A DNA stretch of 64,000 nucleotides from Pseudomonas mandelii (GCF_006438925.1 NZ_RCZA01000002.1:633067-697066), one strand, 5' to 3'; shown: positions 37,631-49,648, counted from the first letter of the stretch. A program made the numbers and translations. Notes: a model not told the origin generated them from the letters alone.

Positions 37631-39025
37631 ATGAACGATATCTCCGCTCCTGAGCAATACGATCTGCAAACCGCTGCCCTGAAGGTGCCGCCGCATTCCA
37701 TCGAGGCCGAACAGGCCGTGCTCGGTGGTTTGATGCTGGACAACAACGCCTGGGAACGCGTGCTCGATCAAGTTTCGGACGGCGATTTCTATCGACATGA
37801 CCACCGCCTGATCTTCCGTGCGATCGCCAAGCTCGCCGACCAGAACTCGCCGATCGACGTCGTGACCCTTGCCGAGCAATTGGACAAGGAAGGTCAGACC
37901 TCGCAAGTCGGCGGCCTCGGATACCTTGGCGAACTGGCGAAAAACACGCCGTCTGTCGCCAACATCAAGGCCTATGCGCAGATCGTCCGCGCACGAGCAA
38001 CCTTGCGGCAGTTGATCGGCATCGCCACCGAAATCGCCGACAGCGCCTTCAACCCGGAAGGTCGCTCGGCTGAAGAAATTCTCGACGAAGCCGAACGGCA
38101 GATTTTTCAGATCGCCGAGGCCCGGCCAAAAACCGGCGGCCCGGTGAGCGTGAATGACCTGTTGACCAAGGCCATCGACCGCATCGACACCTTGTTCAAC
38201 ACTGACAACGCCATTACCGGCCTGTCCACCGGTTATACCGATCTCGACGGTATGACCAGCGGCCTGCAACCGTCTGACCTGATCATCGTCGCCGGTCGTC
38301 CATCCATGGGTAAAACCACCTTTGCGATGAACCTGGTGGAAAACGCCGTGCTGCGCAGCGACAAGTGCGTATTGGTTTACTCGCTGGAGATGCCAGGCGA
38401 ATCGCTGATCATGCGTATGTTGTCGTCCCTCGGCCGGATCGATCAGACCAAGGTTCGTGCCGGTCGCCTGGAAGACGACGATTGGCCGCGCCTGACATCG
38501 GCGGTCAACTTGCTCAACGATCGCAAGCTGTTCATTGACGATACGGCCGGTATCAGCCCGTCGGAAATGCGCGCACGGACCCGGCGTCTGGTGCGTGAGC
38601 ATGGCGAGGTTGGCCTGATCATGATCGACTACCTGCAACTGATGCAGATTCCAGGTTCCAGTGGCGACAACCGGACCAATGAGATTTCCGAGATCTCCCG
38701 TTCCTTGAAGGCTCTGGCCAAGGAATTCAACTGCCCGGTGGTGGCGCTGTCACAGCTCAACCGTTCCCTGGAGCAGCGACCGAACAAACGCCCGATCAAC
38801 TCCGACCTCCGGGAATCCGGAGCGATCGAGCAGGATGCTGACGTGATCATGTTCGTGTACCGGGACGAGGTGTATCACCCGGAAACCGAGCACAAAGGCA
38901 TCGCCGAGATCATCATCGGCAAGCAGCGGAACGGCCCGATCGGTACGTCACGACTGGCGTTCATCGGTAAGTACACCCGCTTCGAAAACCTGGCGCCGGG
39001 CAGCTACAACTTCGACGACGAGTAA
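37631..39025 (+). CDS. dnaB: replicative DNA helicase DnaB
   Basis: 464 residues. The N-terminal primase-interacting domain (about 22-125, PHSIEAEQAVLGGLML) is followed by the RecA-like helicase core with Walker A VAGRPSMGKTTFAMN near 220 and Walker B LIMIDYLQLM near 325. SQLNRSLEQRP and DLRESGAIEQDADV also match DnaB. No intein. A longer frame from 37517 runs back over the rplI terminator; ATG 37631 gives the family length. A REP doublet follows immediately. Confidence 0.98.
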   Translation: MNDISAPEQYDLQTAALKVPPHSIEAEQAVLGGLMLDNNAWERVLDQVSDGDFYRHDHRLIFRAIAKLADQNSPIDVVTLAEQLDKEGQTSQVGGLGYLGELAKNTPSVANIKAYAQIVRARATLRQLIGIATEIADSAFNPEGRSAEEILDEAERQIFQIAEARPKTGGPVSVNDLLTKAIDRIDTLFNTDNAITGLSTGYTDLDGMTSGLQPSDLIIVAGRPSMGKTTFAMNLVENAVLRSDKCVLVYSLEMPGESLIMRMLSSLGRIDQTKVRAGRLEDDDWPRLTSAVNLLNDRKLFIDDTAGISPSEMRARTRRLVREHGEVGLIMIDYLQLMQIPGSSGDNRTNEISEISRSLKALAKEFNCPVVALSQLNRSLEQRPNKRPINSDLRESGAIEQDADVIMFVYRDEVYHPETEHKGIAEIIIGKQRNGPIGTSRLAFIGKYTRFENLAPGSYNFDDE

Positions 39026-39029
39026 CAAC

Positions 39030-39120
39030 CTGTGGGAGCGAGCTTGCTCGCGATGGTGGTGGATCAGTCAACGTCAATGTCGACTGACACACCGCTATCG
39101 CGAGCAAGCTCGCTCCCACA
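39030..39120. repeat. REP doublet, family B
   Basis: Arms CTGTGGGAGCGAGCTTGCTC and inverse, 91 bp overall. The centre contains a nested dyad (CAGTCAACGTC / GACGTTGACTG-like pairing). It is downstream of dnaB. Confidence 0.92.
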
Positions 39121-39124
39121 TAAT

Positions 39125-39145
39125 TTCCGACCATAGCGGTCGGAA
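39125..39145. terminator. short hairpin upstream of the YgiQ gene
   Basis: TTCCGACC-5-GGTCGGAA perfect 8-bp stem followed by a T-rich stretch. It may end dnaB transcription. Confidence 0.5.
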
Positions 39146-39207
39146 TTGGTTATTTTTTGTGCTATATTCCGCGCCCGCGATTTTTCATCTCAACACCGGT
39201 CATCGTC

Positions 39208-41523
<2,316 letters not shown>

Positions 41524-41543
41524 GGCTCGCTTGAACTGAACAG

Positions 41544-41569
41544 AACGCCAACCTTCGGGTTGGCGTTTT
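41544..41569 (+). terminator. terminator after the YgiQ gene
   Basis: AACGCCAACC-TTCG-GGTTGGCGTT perfect 10-bp stem with a TTCG tetraloop and trailing T residues. Confidence 0.92.
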
Positions 41570-41622
41570 GCGTTTCTGCGCCACGGAATCAGGGGCGCCG
41601 GGTCGGAAGCTGGGTTGGGGCA

Positions 41623-41733
41623 ACCGGCCTCTTCGCGGGCAAGCCCGCTCCCACAGTGTTTGTATGTCGTATCCAAATCCAGCGTACACAGCAGATTCCC
41701 TGTGGGAGCGGGCTTGCTCGCGAAGAGGCCGGT
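41623..41733. repeat. REP doublet, family B variant, long spacer
   Basis: ACCGGCCTCTTCGCGGGCAA at the left and its inverted partner at the right enclose about 45 bp. The arms have GCGGGC in place of GCGAGC, and the arm order is reversed. It occupies the 401-bp gap before the DUF2126 gene. The remaining 190 bp hold only an A/T-poor leader with the ribosome binding site. Confidence 0.88.
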
Positions 41734-41924
41734 ACAGCCGCAGCACATTCTGGCTGACAACCCACCGGCCGCAACATTTCCGTGCATCTCCCCCTAACCA
41801 AATTCCCGCATCGCCCGATTTTGGTGCTGTACTGCCTCAAGCAACCGGAGAAAGCGCCAGCGCTGCTGGATGGCATAAGTCTTGCGCGCTTTCGATAACG
41901 CTTAAGGCTCGCAGGAGGCACGCC

Positions 41925-44900
41925 GTGTCGATTCATGTCGCATTGCACCACGTCACGCATTACCGCTACGACCGCGCCGTCGAGCTCGGTCCACAGATCG
42001 TTCGCCTGCGCCCGGCGGCCCACAGTCGCACGCGGATACTGTCCTACGCGCTGAAAGTGTCGCCCGAGCAGCACTTCATCAACTGGCAGCAAGACCCCCA
42101 GGGCAATTACCTGGCGCGGTTGGTGTTCCCGGAAAAAACCGATGAGCTGCGGATCGAAGTCGATCTGCTGGCAGAGATGGCGGTCTTCAATCCGTTCGAC
42201 TTCTTCCTTGAACCCTACGCGGAAAAGATTCCGTTCGCCTACGCCGCGGATGAGCGCAAAGAGCTGGCGCCGTACCTGGAAACCTTGCCCCTGACGCCGA
42301 AATTCAAGGCGTACCTGGATGGCATCGACCGCACGCCACTGCCTAGCGTCGATTTCCTCGTCGCACTCAACCAGCGTCTGAGCGAAGACATTGGCTACCT
42401 GATCCGCATGGAGCCAGGTGTGCAAACGCCCGAACACACCTTGGAACATGCCTCCGGTTCCTGCCGCGACTCTGCGTGGTTACTCGTGCAGCTGTTGCGC
42501 AACCTCGGTCTGGCGGCGCGTTTCGTCTCCGGCTACCTGATTCAACTGACCGCCGACGTCAAAAGCCTCGACGGCCCGTCGGGCACTGACGTGGACTTCA
42601 CCGACCTGCACGCCTGGTGTGAGGTCTATTTGCCCGGTGCCGGCTGGATCGGCCTGGACGCGACGTCAGGGCTGTTTGCCGGTGAAGGACACATTCCGTT
42701 GGCCTGTAGTCCCGATCCGGGCTCTGCGGCACCGATCAGTGGCTTGGTTGAACCGTGCGAGTGCGAATTCACCCACGAAATGTCGGTGGAGCGGATTTGG
42801 GAAGCACCGCGGGTGACAAAGCCCTACAGCGAAGATCAATGGCTGGCGATCCAGGCGTTGGGTCGGCAGATCGATGCTGACCTGTTGGAGGGTGACGTAC
42901 GCCTGACCATGGGCGGCGAACCGACGTTTGTGTCCATCGATGATCCGGACGGCGCCGAGTGGAACACTGCTGCGCTCGGGCCGGACAAGCGGCGTCTGTC
43001 CGCCGAACTGTTCCAGCGCATGCGCAAGCACTACGCCCCCAATGGTCTGGTGCATTTCGGTCAAGGCAAGTGGTACCCCGGCGAGCAATTGCCGCGCTGG
43101 TCGCTGAACTGTTACTGGCGCCGCGACGATGTACCGATCTGGCACAACAGCGCGCTGATTGCTGATGAGCAGGAAGACTACGGTGCCAATGGAGAGTTGG
43201 CCGGACGCTTTCTGGCGAGTGTCGCCGAACGCCTGAAAATTCCGACACGTTTTGTATTTCCGGCCTACGAAGACAATTTCTATTACCTCTGGCGCGAAGG
43301 CACTTTGCCGCAGAACGTCAGCGCCGAAGACTCGCGTCTTGAAGAGCCTCTGGAGCGTGCACGCCTGCGCAAAGTCTTCAGCCAGGGGCTGGACAAAGTC
43401 ATCGGCCAGGTCCTGCCGCTGGCGCGCACCGCCAAGGGTGATCAGTGGCAAAGCGGACGCTGGTATCTGCGCGACGAGCATTGCCGACTGGTGCCAGGGG
43501 ACTCGCCGCTGGGCTACCGCTTGCCGCTTGGCTCGCAGCCTTGGGTGAAAGCGGCGGAGTACCCGTTTATTCATCCTGTGGACCCGAATCAGGATTTCCC
43601 CGCACTGCCCGACACTGCACAACTTCAGAGCCAAGGCGAGCCTGCGGTTGCTGATGAACGCACGCCGAAGCTCGATGAATCCGCCGACTGGCTGACCCGC
43701 ACGGCGTTCTGTGCGGAGGCGCGAGAAGGGCGGTTGTACCTGTTCATGCCGCCGCTGGAGCGGGTCGAGGATTATCTGGAACTGGTCAGCGCCATCGAAG
43801 CCACCGCCGAGGAATTGCATTGCCCGGTGTTGCTGGAAGGCTATGAGCCGCCGAGCGATCCGCGCCTGAGCAACTTCCGCATCACGCCCGATCCGGGAGT
43901 GATCGAGGTCAATGTGCAACCGTCCGCCACGTGGGATGAGTTGGTCGAACGCACCGAGTTTCTTTACGAAGAGGCACGCCAGACCCGACTGACGACCGAG
44001 AAATTCATGATCGACGGCCGGCACACCGGCACCGGCGGCGGTAACCATTTCGTACTGGGTGGCGCGACACCGGCTGACTCACCGTTTCTGCGCCGTCCCG
44101 ATCTGCTGCGCAGCCTGATCAGCTACTGGCATAACCACCCGTCCTTGTCCTACCTGTTTTCCGGATTATTCATCGGCCCGACGTCTCAGGCGCCACGGGT
44201 TGATGAGGCGCGCAATGATGCGTTGTATGAACTGGAAATCGCCTTCGCCCAGATGCCTGAACCGGGTGAGGAGTGCGCGCCGTGGCTGGTGGATCGGCTG
44301 CTGCGTAACTTGCTGATCGACGTGACCGGCAACACGCACCGTGCCGAGTTCTGCATAGACAAGCTTTATTCACCGGATGGCGCGACGGGGCGTCTGGGGT
44401 TGCTTGAATTGCGCGCCTTTGAAATGCCGCCCCATGCGCGCATGAGTCTCGCGCAGCAGTTGTTGTTGCGGGCGTTGGTGGCGCGGTTCTGGCGCGAGCC
44501 CTATGCACCGCCGAAGCTGGCGCGCTGGGGCACCGAACTACACGACCGGTTCCTGTTGCCGCACTTTATCGAACAGGATTTCGCCGACGTCATCGTGGAC
44601 CTCAATGCCGCCGGTTATCCCGTGCGCGCAGAGTGGTTTGCGGCGCATCTGGAGTTCCGTTTTCCCAAGGTCGGCGATTACGCCGTCAGCGGGATCGAGC
44701 TGGAATTACGTCAGGCGCTGGAGCCCTGGCATGTGCTGGGCGAAGAGGGCGCGGTCGGCGGCACGGTGCGTTATGTGGATTCGTCGCTGGAACGCTTGCA
44801 GGTCAAACTCACGGGCCTGCCGCCGCAGCGTTATCTTCTGACCTGCAATGGCATCCCGGTGCCATTGCAACCCACCGGGCGGGTCGGCGAGTTTGTCGCT

Positions 44901-45200
44901 GGTGTGCGCTTCCGCGCCTGGCAACCGGCCAACTGCCTGCAGCCGACCATCCCGGTCCACGCGCCGCTGGTGTTCGACCTGCTCGACACCTGGATGCAGC
45001 GCTCGCTGGGTGGCTGCCAGTACCACGTCGCCCATTCGGGAGGGCGCAACTACGACAGCTTGCCGGTGAACGCCAATGAGGCGGAGAGCCGGCGGATGGC
45101 GCGTTTCTTCCGCATCGGACATACGCCAGGGAAACTTCCTATACCCAATATGGAAATTAACGACGAGCTACCGATGACTCTCGATTTACGACGTTTCTAA
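41925..45200 (+). CDS. transglutaminase-like / putative amidoligase (DUF2126) fusion
   Basis: 1091 residues, no signal peptide. Residues about 1-85 are the bacterial transglutaminase N-terminal beta region (HHVTHYRYDRAVELGPQIVR). The transglutaminase core carries a full triad: Cys180 in GSCRDSAW, His229 in DLHAWCEV and Asp245 in GLDATSG. From about residue 320 to the end is DUF2126, opening with LTMGGEPTFVSIDD and containing DGRHTGTGGGNHFVLGG. Pfam describes this domain as a putative amidoligase of the glutamine-synthetase-like group. GTG 41925 follows AGGAGG at good spacing; the frame extends upstream only through a REP and terminator. First gene of a three-gene unit. Activity and substrate unknown. 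Confidence 0.85.
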   Translation: MSIHVALHHVTHYRYDRAVELGPQIVRLRPAAHSRTRILSYALKVSPEQHFINWQQDPQGNYLARLVFPEKTDELRIEVDLLAEMAVFNPFDFFLEPYAEKIPFAYAADERKELAPYLETLPLTPKFKAYLDGIDRTPLPSVDFLVALNQRLSEDIGYLIRMEPGVQTPEHTLEHASGSCRDSAWLLVQLLRNLGLAARFVSGYLIQLTADVKSLDGPSGTDVDFTDLHAWCEVYLPGAGWIGLDATSGLFAGEGHIPLACSPDPGSAAPISGLVEPCECEFTHEMSVERIWEAPRVTKPYSEDQWLAIQALGRQIDADLLEGDVRLTMGGEPTFVSIDDPDGAEWNTAALGPDKRRLSAELFQRMRKHYAPNGLVHFGQGKWYPGEQLPRWSLNCYWRRDDVPIWHNSALIADEQEDYGANGELAGRFLASVAERLKIPTRFVFPAYEDNFYYLWREGTLPQNVSAEDSRLEEPLERARLRKVFSQGLDKVIGQVLPLARTAKGDQWQSGRWYLRDEHCRLVPGDSPLGYRLPLGSQPWVKAAEYPFIHPVDPNQDFPALPDTAQLQSQGEPAVADERTPKLDESADWLTRTAFCAEAREGRLYLFMPPLERVEDYLELVSAIEATAEELHCPVLLEGYEPPSDPRLSNFRITPDPGVIEVNVQPSATWDELVERTEFLYEEARQTRLTTEKFMIDGRHTGTGGGNHFVLGGATPADSPFLRRPDLLRSLISYWHNHPSLSYLFSGLFIGPTSQAPRVDEARNDALYELEIAFAQMPEPGEECAPWLVDRLLRNLLIDVTGNTHRAEFCIDKLYSPDGATGRLGLLELRAFEMPPHARMSLAQQLLLRALVARFWREPYAPPKLARWGTELHDRFLLPHFIEQDFADVIVDLNAAGYPVRAEWFAAHLEFRFPKVGDYAVSGIELELRQALEPWHVLGEEGAVGGTVRYVDSSLERLQVKLTGLPPQRYLLTCNGIPVPLQPTGRVGEFVAGVRFRAWQPANCLQPTIPVHAPLVFDLLDTWMQRSLGGCQYHVAHSGGRNYDSLPVNANEAESRRMARFFRIGHTPGKLPIPNMEINDELPMTLDLRRF

Positions 45201-45288
45201 ACCGTACGCGACGCTCGGATTTTTCGTATATCCGGGCGTCATGAGCCTGCGTTAGTCTGACCGTTCTTTGCTGTCTGCCGAGCTTTCC

Positions 45289-47775
45289 ATGCCTGACCTG
45301 CTTGACCGCTACCCGCTGACGGCGGGCACTTATCACGAACTGCTCGACGACAGCGGCGCGGTGCGCCCGCACTGGCGTCGGTTGTTCGACCAATTACAGC
45401 GCAGCACACCAACGCAATTGGTGCAGCGTCAGGCGCTGCTGACTCGGCAGATCCAGGAAAACGGCGTGACTTACAACGTCTACGCCGACCCTAAGGGGGC
45501 CGATCGGCCGTGGGAGCTCGATCTGTTGCCGCACGTGATTGCTGCGGATGAATGGCAGCAGTTATCAGCCGGGATCGCCCAGCGGGCACGCTTGCTCAAT
45601 GCTGTGCTGGCAGATTTGTACGGCCCGCAACGGTTGATTGCTGAGGGTCTGCTGCCTGCTGAGCTGGTCTTCGGCCACAACAACTTCCTCTGGCCCTGTC
45701 AGGGCATCACGCCGCCCGACGGGGCTTTTCTGCATCTGTACGCCGTGGATCTGGCGCGTACACCCGACGGTCGCTGGTGGGTCACGGCGGATCGGACGCA
45801 AGCACCGTCCGGCGCCGGTTATGCGCTGGAAAACCGCACCATCGTGTCCCGGGCCTTTCCCGAGTTGTACCGCGATTTGAAAGTGCAGCACCTGGCCGGG
45901 TTCTTCCGCACGCTTCAGGAAACCCTGGCCCGTCAGGCGCCGAGTGATGACGAAGCGCCGCTGATCGTGCTGCTGACACCGGGACGTTTCAACGAAAGCT
46001 ATTTCGAGCACCTCTATCTGGCGCGTCAGCTCGGTTACCCACTGGTAGAGGGCGGCGACCTGACCGTCCGGGATGCCACGGTTTACCTGAAAACCTTGAG
46101 CGGACTGCGTCGGGTCCACGCGATCATGCGGCGGCTCGACGATGACTTCTGCGATCCGCTGGAGCTGCGCACTGACTCGGCCCTTGGCGTGCCGGGATTG
46201 CTGGAAGCGGTACGCCGAGGGCGAGTGCTGGTGGCCAACGCCCTCGGCAGCGGCGTGCTGGAGTCGCCGGGATTGTTGGGCTTCCTGCCGAAGATCAATC
46301 AATTCCTGTTCGGCGAAGAACTGATTCTGCCCTCCATCGCGACCTGGTGGTGCGGTGAAGCACCGGTGCTGGCTCAGGCCCTGGAAAAATTGCCGGAGTT
46401 GTTGATCAAACCGGCTTTCCCGTCACAGAGCTTTACTCCGGTATTTGGTCGCGATTTGAGTGAAAAACAGCGTCAGGAACTGGCTGAGCGCATGCAGGCC
46501 CGGCCTTACGCCTATGTCGCACAAGAATTGGCTCAACTCTCTCAAGCCCCGATCTGGCAGGCTGAAGACGGTCATCTGCAACCTCGGGCTATCGGCATGC
46601 GCGTGTACGCAGTGGCCAGTCGTGAGGGTTATCGGGTTCTGCCCGGCGGCCTTACCCGGGTCGCCGCCGAGGCTGACGCCGAAGTGGTGTCGATGCAGCG
46701 CGGTGGCGCGAGCAAAGACACCTGGGTGCTGGGCGATCGCCCGCCGAGCGGTGAGCAATGGAAAACCCAGCGTACGATCGGTGTGCACGATCTGGTAAGA
46801 CGGGATCCGTACCTGCCGTCGCGGGTGGTGGAAAACCTGTTCTGGTTCGGCCGTTATTGCGAACGCTGTGATGACAGCGCGCGGTTGCTGCGAATCATGC
46901 TGGCGCGTTATGTCGATGGCGATGACCCGCAAGCCCTTGAGGCAGCGGTCGATCTGGGCGAACGGTTGATGTTGTTACCCGATGAAGGCGAGTTGCCGGA
47001 GCGTTTGCTGGCGGCACTGCTCGGCGACGACTGGTCGTTCAGCCTGCGCTCCAACCTGCAGCGTTTGCAGTGGGCGGCCTCGCAGGTGCGCGGCAAGCTC
47101 TCGCGGGAAAACTGGCAAGCGCTGGTGGAGCTGCAGCGCGAGGCCTTGGAGCTGGAAGCCGAAGAGCCGGATTTCGGCGAATTGCTGGATTTCCTCAACC
47201 GTCTGGTGATGTCCCTGGCGGCATTATCCGGCTTCGCCCTCGACGACATGACCCGGGACGAAGGCTGGCGCTTCCTGATGATCGGCCGCCGGATCGAACG
47301 CCTGCAATTTCTCAGCGCCAGCCTGGCGGCATTTCTGCGCGGGGCCGTTGCTTTCGATCAGGCCGGACTGGAATGGCTGCTGGAACTGGGCAACAGCAGC
47401 ATCACTTACCGATCGCGGTATCTGGCAGTGGCGCAATTGATTCCGGTGCTTGACCTGTTGCTGCTCGACGAGCAGAACCCCCACGCCGTGCTGTTTCAGT
47501 TGAAATTGGTGACTCGAACCTTGAAACGCTTGAATGACGACTTCGGCGTGCCTCGCGAAGCGGGGTTGCCGCAGTTGGTGGAACGCTTGGCACGGTTCGA
47601 TCTGGGATGCCTGGAGAACCCGCTGTTCGGCGCAGCCAGCGTTCGGGCGGCCATTGAGGGGCTGGCCGATCTGTTGCAAGAGATCGCCGACGCCAGCGGG
47701 CAAGTGTCGGATCGTCTGGCCTTGCGCCATTTCGCCCATGTCGATGACGTCAGCCAGCGCACGGTGTCCGTCTGA
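45289..47775 (+). CDS. circularly permuted ATP-grasp / alpha-E fusion protein
   Basis: 828 residues. About 1-480 is the circularly permuted ATP-grasp module (VFGHNNFLWPCQGI, LLTPGRFNESYFEHLYLARQ, then GLTRVAAEADAEVVSMQRGG). About 515-815 is the helical alpha-E domain (LVRRDPYLPSRVVENLFWFG, RYCERCDDSARLLRIM). In other genomes the two parts are often separate genes; here they are one. ATP-grasp enzymes join a carboxylate to an amine or thiol. The start is ATG 45289; an alternative TTG at 45268 cannot be excluded, as neither has a strong ribosome binding site. It overlaps the next gene by one base. Confidence 0.85.
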   Translation: MPDLLDRYPLTAGTYHELLDDSGAVRPHWRRLFDQLQRSTPTQLVQRQALLTRQIQENGVTYNVYADPKGADRPWELDLLPHVIAADEWQQLSAGIAQRARLLNAVLADLYGPQRLIAEGLLPAELVFGHNNFLWPCQGITPPDGAFLHLYAVDLARTPDGRWWVTADRTQAPSGAGYALENRTIVSRAFPELYRDLKVQHLAGFFRTLQETLARQAPSDDEAPLIVLLTPGRFNESYFEHLYLARQLGYPLVEGGDLTVRDATVYLKTLSGLRRVHAIMRRLDDDFCDPLELRTDSALGVPGLLEAVRRGRVLVANALGSGVLESPGLLGFLPKINQFLFGEELILPSIATWWCGEAPVLAQALEKLPELLIKPAFPSQSFTPVFGRDLSEKQRQELAERMQARPYAYVAQELAQLSQAPIWQAEDGHLQPRAIGMRVYAVASREGYRVLPGGLTRVAAEADAEVVSMQRGGASKDTWVLGDRPPSGEQWKTQRTIGVHDLVRRDPYLPSRVVENLFWFGRYCERCDDSARLLRIMLARYVDGDDPQALEAAVDLGERLMLLPDEGELPERLLAALLGDDWSFSLRSNLQRLQWAASQVRGKLSRENWQALVELQREALELEAEEPDFGELLDFLNRLVMSLAALSGFALDDMTRDEGWRFLMIGRRIERLQFLSASLAAFLRGAVAFDQAGLEWLLELGNSSITYRSRYLAVAQLIPVLDLLLLDEQNPHAVLFQLKLVTRTLKRLNDDFGVPREAGLPQLVERLARFDLGCLENPLFGAASVRAAIEGLADLLQEIADASGQVSDRLALRHFAHVDDVSQRTVSV

Positions 47776-48665
47776 TGAGCGCCCATTACCAGATTCTCCA
47801 CGACACCCATTATCACTACGACAGCCCGGTGTCCCTGGCTCAGCAGCTCGCGCACCTGTGGCCGCGTGCATGTGCCTGGCAGCGCTGCACCGAGCAGCAA
47901 TTGCAGATCAGCCCCGACCCGACGACCCGCCGCGATGAACTGGATGTGTTCGGTAATCCGTTGACCCGGTTGGCGTTCGAGCGGCCGCATGATGAATTGC
48001 TGGTCAATGCCCGGCTCACCGTCGAAGTGCTGGCCCGGCCTGCACTGGATTTCAATCAATCCCCTGCGTGGGAAGAAACCTGTAACGCGCTGACTTACAG
48101 CAGTCAGCCGCTTTCCCCCGAATTGCTGGAAGCGTGTCGTTACCGGTTCGAATCACCCTACGTGCATTTGAAGCGCAACTTCGTCGAGTTTTCCGAAAGC
48201 TGTTTTCCATCGGGTCGTCCGCTGCTGTTGGGTGTTCAGGCGCTGATGGAGAAGATCTTCAGCGAATTCACCTTCGACGCCGAGGCGACCCAAGTGGCGA
48301 CGCCGCTCGTGGAAGTGCTGGAGCGCCGGCGCGGTGTTTGTCAGGACTTCGCTCACCTGATGCTCGCCTGCGTACGCTCCCGTGGGTTGGCGGCGCGGTA
48401 CATCAGTGGCTACCTGCTGACCCAGCCACCACCGGGCCAGCCGCGACTGATCGGCGCCGATGCATCCCATGCCTGGGTTTCAGTGTTTTGCCCGGTGCTC
48501 GGTTGGGTGGATTTCGACCCGACCAACAAAGTCCAGCCGGCGCTGGAACACATCACCTTGGCCTGGGGCCGGGATTTTTCCGATGTATCGCCGTTGCGCG
48601 GGGTGATTTTGGGTGGTGGCAGTCATGATCCCGAAGTCCGCGTCACAGTGATGCCACTGGAGTAA
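47775..48665 (+). CDS. transglutaminase-like cysteine protease family protein
   Basis: 296 residues, cytosolic. The N-terminal beta domain (HYQILHDTHYHYDSPVSLA) precedes a transglutaminase core with Cys189 in RRGVCQDFAH, His232 in DASHAWVSV and Asp248 in WVDFDPTN. The triad is intact, so it is likely active as a peptidase, amidase or transferase. It is coupled to the ATP-grasp gene by TGATG. In the comparative-genomics literature such enzymes accompany ATP-grasp/alpha-E ligases, suggesting a make-and-cut pair. A stem-loop follows. Confidence 0.85.
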   Translation: MSAHYQILHDTHYHYDSPVSLAQQLAHLWPRACAWQRCTEQQLQISPDPTTRRDELDVFGNPLTRLAFERPHDELLVNARLTVEVLARPALDFNQSPAWEETCNALTYSSQPLSPELLEACRYRFESPYVHLKRNFVEFSESCFPSGRPLLLGVQALMEKIFSEFTFDAEATQVATPLVEVLERRRGVCQDFAHLMLACVRSRGLAARYISGYLLTQPPPGQPRLIGADASHAWVSVFCPVLGWVDFDPTNKVQPALEHITLAWGRDFSDVSPLRGVILGGGSHDPEVRVTVMPLE

Positions 48666-48726
48666 TGAAAATCCAATGTGGGTAGTGTGCAGTGCTTTCT
48701 GGAGGGGTATTTCAGATTGGCCTGTG

Positions 48727-48753
48727 AGGGTCAGCAACATCGTTGCTGACCCT
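48727..48753 (+). terminator. stem-loop after the transglutaminase operon
   Basis: AGGGTCAGCAAC-ATC-GTTGCTGACCCT, a perfect 12-bp stem. There is no T run, but it lies 60 bp past the stop codon and before a convergent gene. Confidence 0.6.
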
Positions 48754-48800
48754 GGACACAGATCCGGTGGGCCTGATCAGATCATCGGGCCCTGAGGGTC

Positions 48801-48992
48801 TCAGGCGTCGGGCGCCTGATCTTTCGGTGCTTCAACAGCGTCTTCTGCGGCCACTTCACCTTCTGCATCCGGGTTCAGTGCGGCGGCTTCTTCTTCAGCT
48901 GTAGCTTTCTTGCGCTGAAGCTTTTCCTCTTTCTTCTGCTCCTTGGCCAAGTCTCTCTGACGTTTGGCGAAGGAATAATTGGGTTTAGCCAT
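48801..48992 (-). CDS. small charged protein of unknown function
   Basis: 63 residues. The basic, Lys/Arg/Gln-rich first half (MAKPNYSFAKRQRDLAKEQK) is followed by an acidic Ala/Glu/Asp half, so it is probably helical and partly disordered. ATG 48992 is preceded by AGAGGA at 7-base spacing; the longer frame from 49085 overlaps the neighbouring gene. The composition suggests nucleic-acid or ribosome association, but no family function is known to me. It lies downstream of the LOG gene on the same strand. Confidence 0.75.
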   Translation of the reverse strand: MAKPNYSFAKRQRDLAKEQKKEEKLQRKKATAEEEAAALNPDAEGEVAAEDAVEAPKDQAPDA

Positions 48993-49060
48993 GGGCGATC
49001 CTCTGGGGTCGAAGGTGAGGTTGAGCGGCGCGTATTCTGCCCTGTATCGATGCCCAGCCG

Positions 49061-49648
49061 TTAGCTGGGTTTTTGCTCGATCCACTTTGGCACCACTGTC
49101 GGCTGCCAGGCATCCAGTTCATCAAGCAGGTTTTGCGGCGATTCGCTCACTTGCAGCATGTCACGGTGCGGTTCGCGAACGAAGCCTTCGCCGACGATAT
49201 GATCGAGAAAAGACGTCAATTTGCTGTAGAAACCGTTCACTTCCAGCAGCCCCAGCGGTTTGCCGTGGTAGCCGAGCTGGCCCCAGGTCCAGACTTCGAA
49301 CAGTTCTTCCAGTGTACCCAGGCCGCCGGGCAGCGCGATAAAGGCGTCACTGAGCTCGGCCATCCGCGCCTTGCGCGCATGCATGCCGTCGACCACTTCC
49401 AGACGAGTCAGGCCGCTGTGACCGATTTCTTTGTCTTTGAGGCTTTGCGGGATGATCCCGATCACTTCACCACCGGCCGCCAGCGCAGCATCGGCGACGA
49501 TGCCCATCAGCCCGACGGCGCCGCCGCCATAGACCAGAGTCAGCTTACGCTCGGCCAATGCTCGCCCCAAGGCGACAGCCGCTTCACGATAAGCCGGGTT
49601 GGTACCAGTGCTGGCACCGCAAAATACACAAACGGACGCTAAAGACAT
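49061..49648 (-). CDS. LOG family protein (cytokinin-type nucleoside 5'-monophosphate phosphoribohydrolase)
   Basis: 195 residues, Rossmann fold. [12 protein letters not shown] near residue 38 and the signature [18 protein letters not shown] near 105 identify the LOG group, formerly annotated as lysine decarboxylase. These enzymes cleave nucleotide N-glycosidic bonds, releasing a base and ribose 5-phosphate. The true bacterial substrate is uncertain. In Pseudomonas it neighbours azurin, as here. Confidence 0.9.
   Translation of the reverse strand: MSLASVCVFCGASTGTNPAYREAAVALGRALAERKLTLVYGGGAVGLMGIVADAALAAGGEVIGIIPQSLKDKEIGHSGLTRLEVVDGMHARKARMAELSDAFIALPGGLGTLEELFEVWTWGQLGYHGKPLGLLEVNGFYSKLTSFLDHIVGEGFVREPHRDMLQVSESPQNLLDELDAWQPTVVPKWIEQKPS

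Noticed and set aside
41568..41924. N-terminal extension of the DUF2126 protein
   Set aside because: This part of the frame translates the REP element and leader. The GTG at 41925 has the ribosome binding site and the conserved N-terminus.
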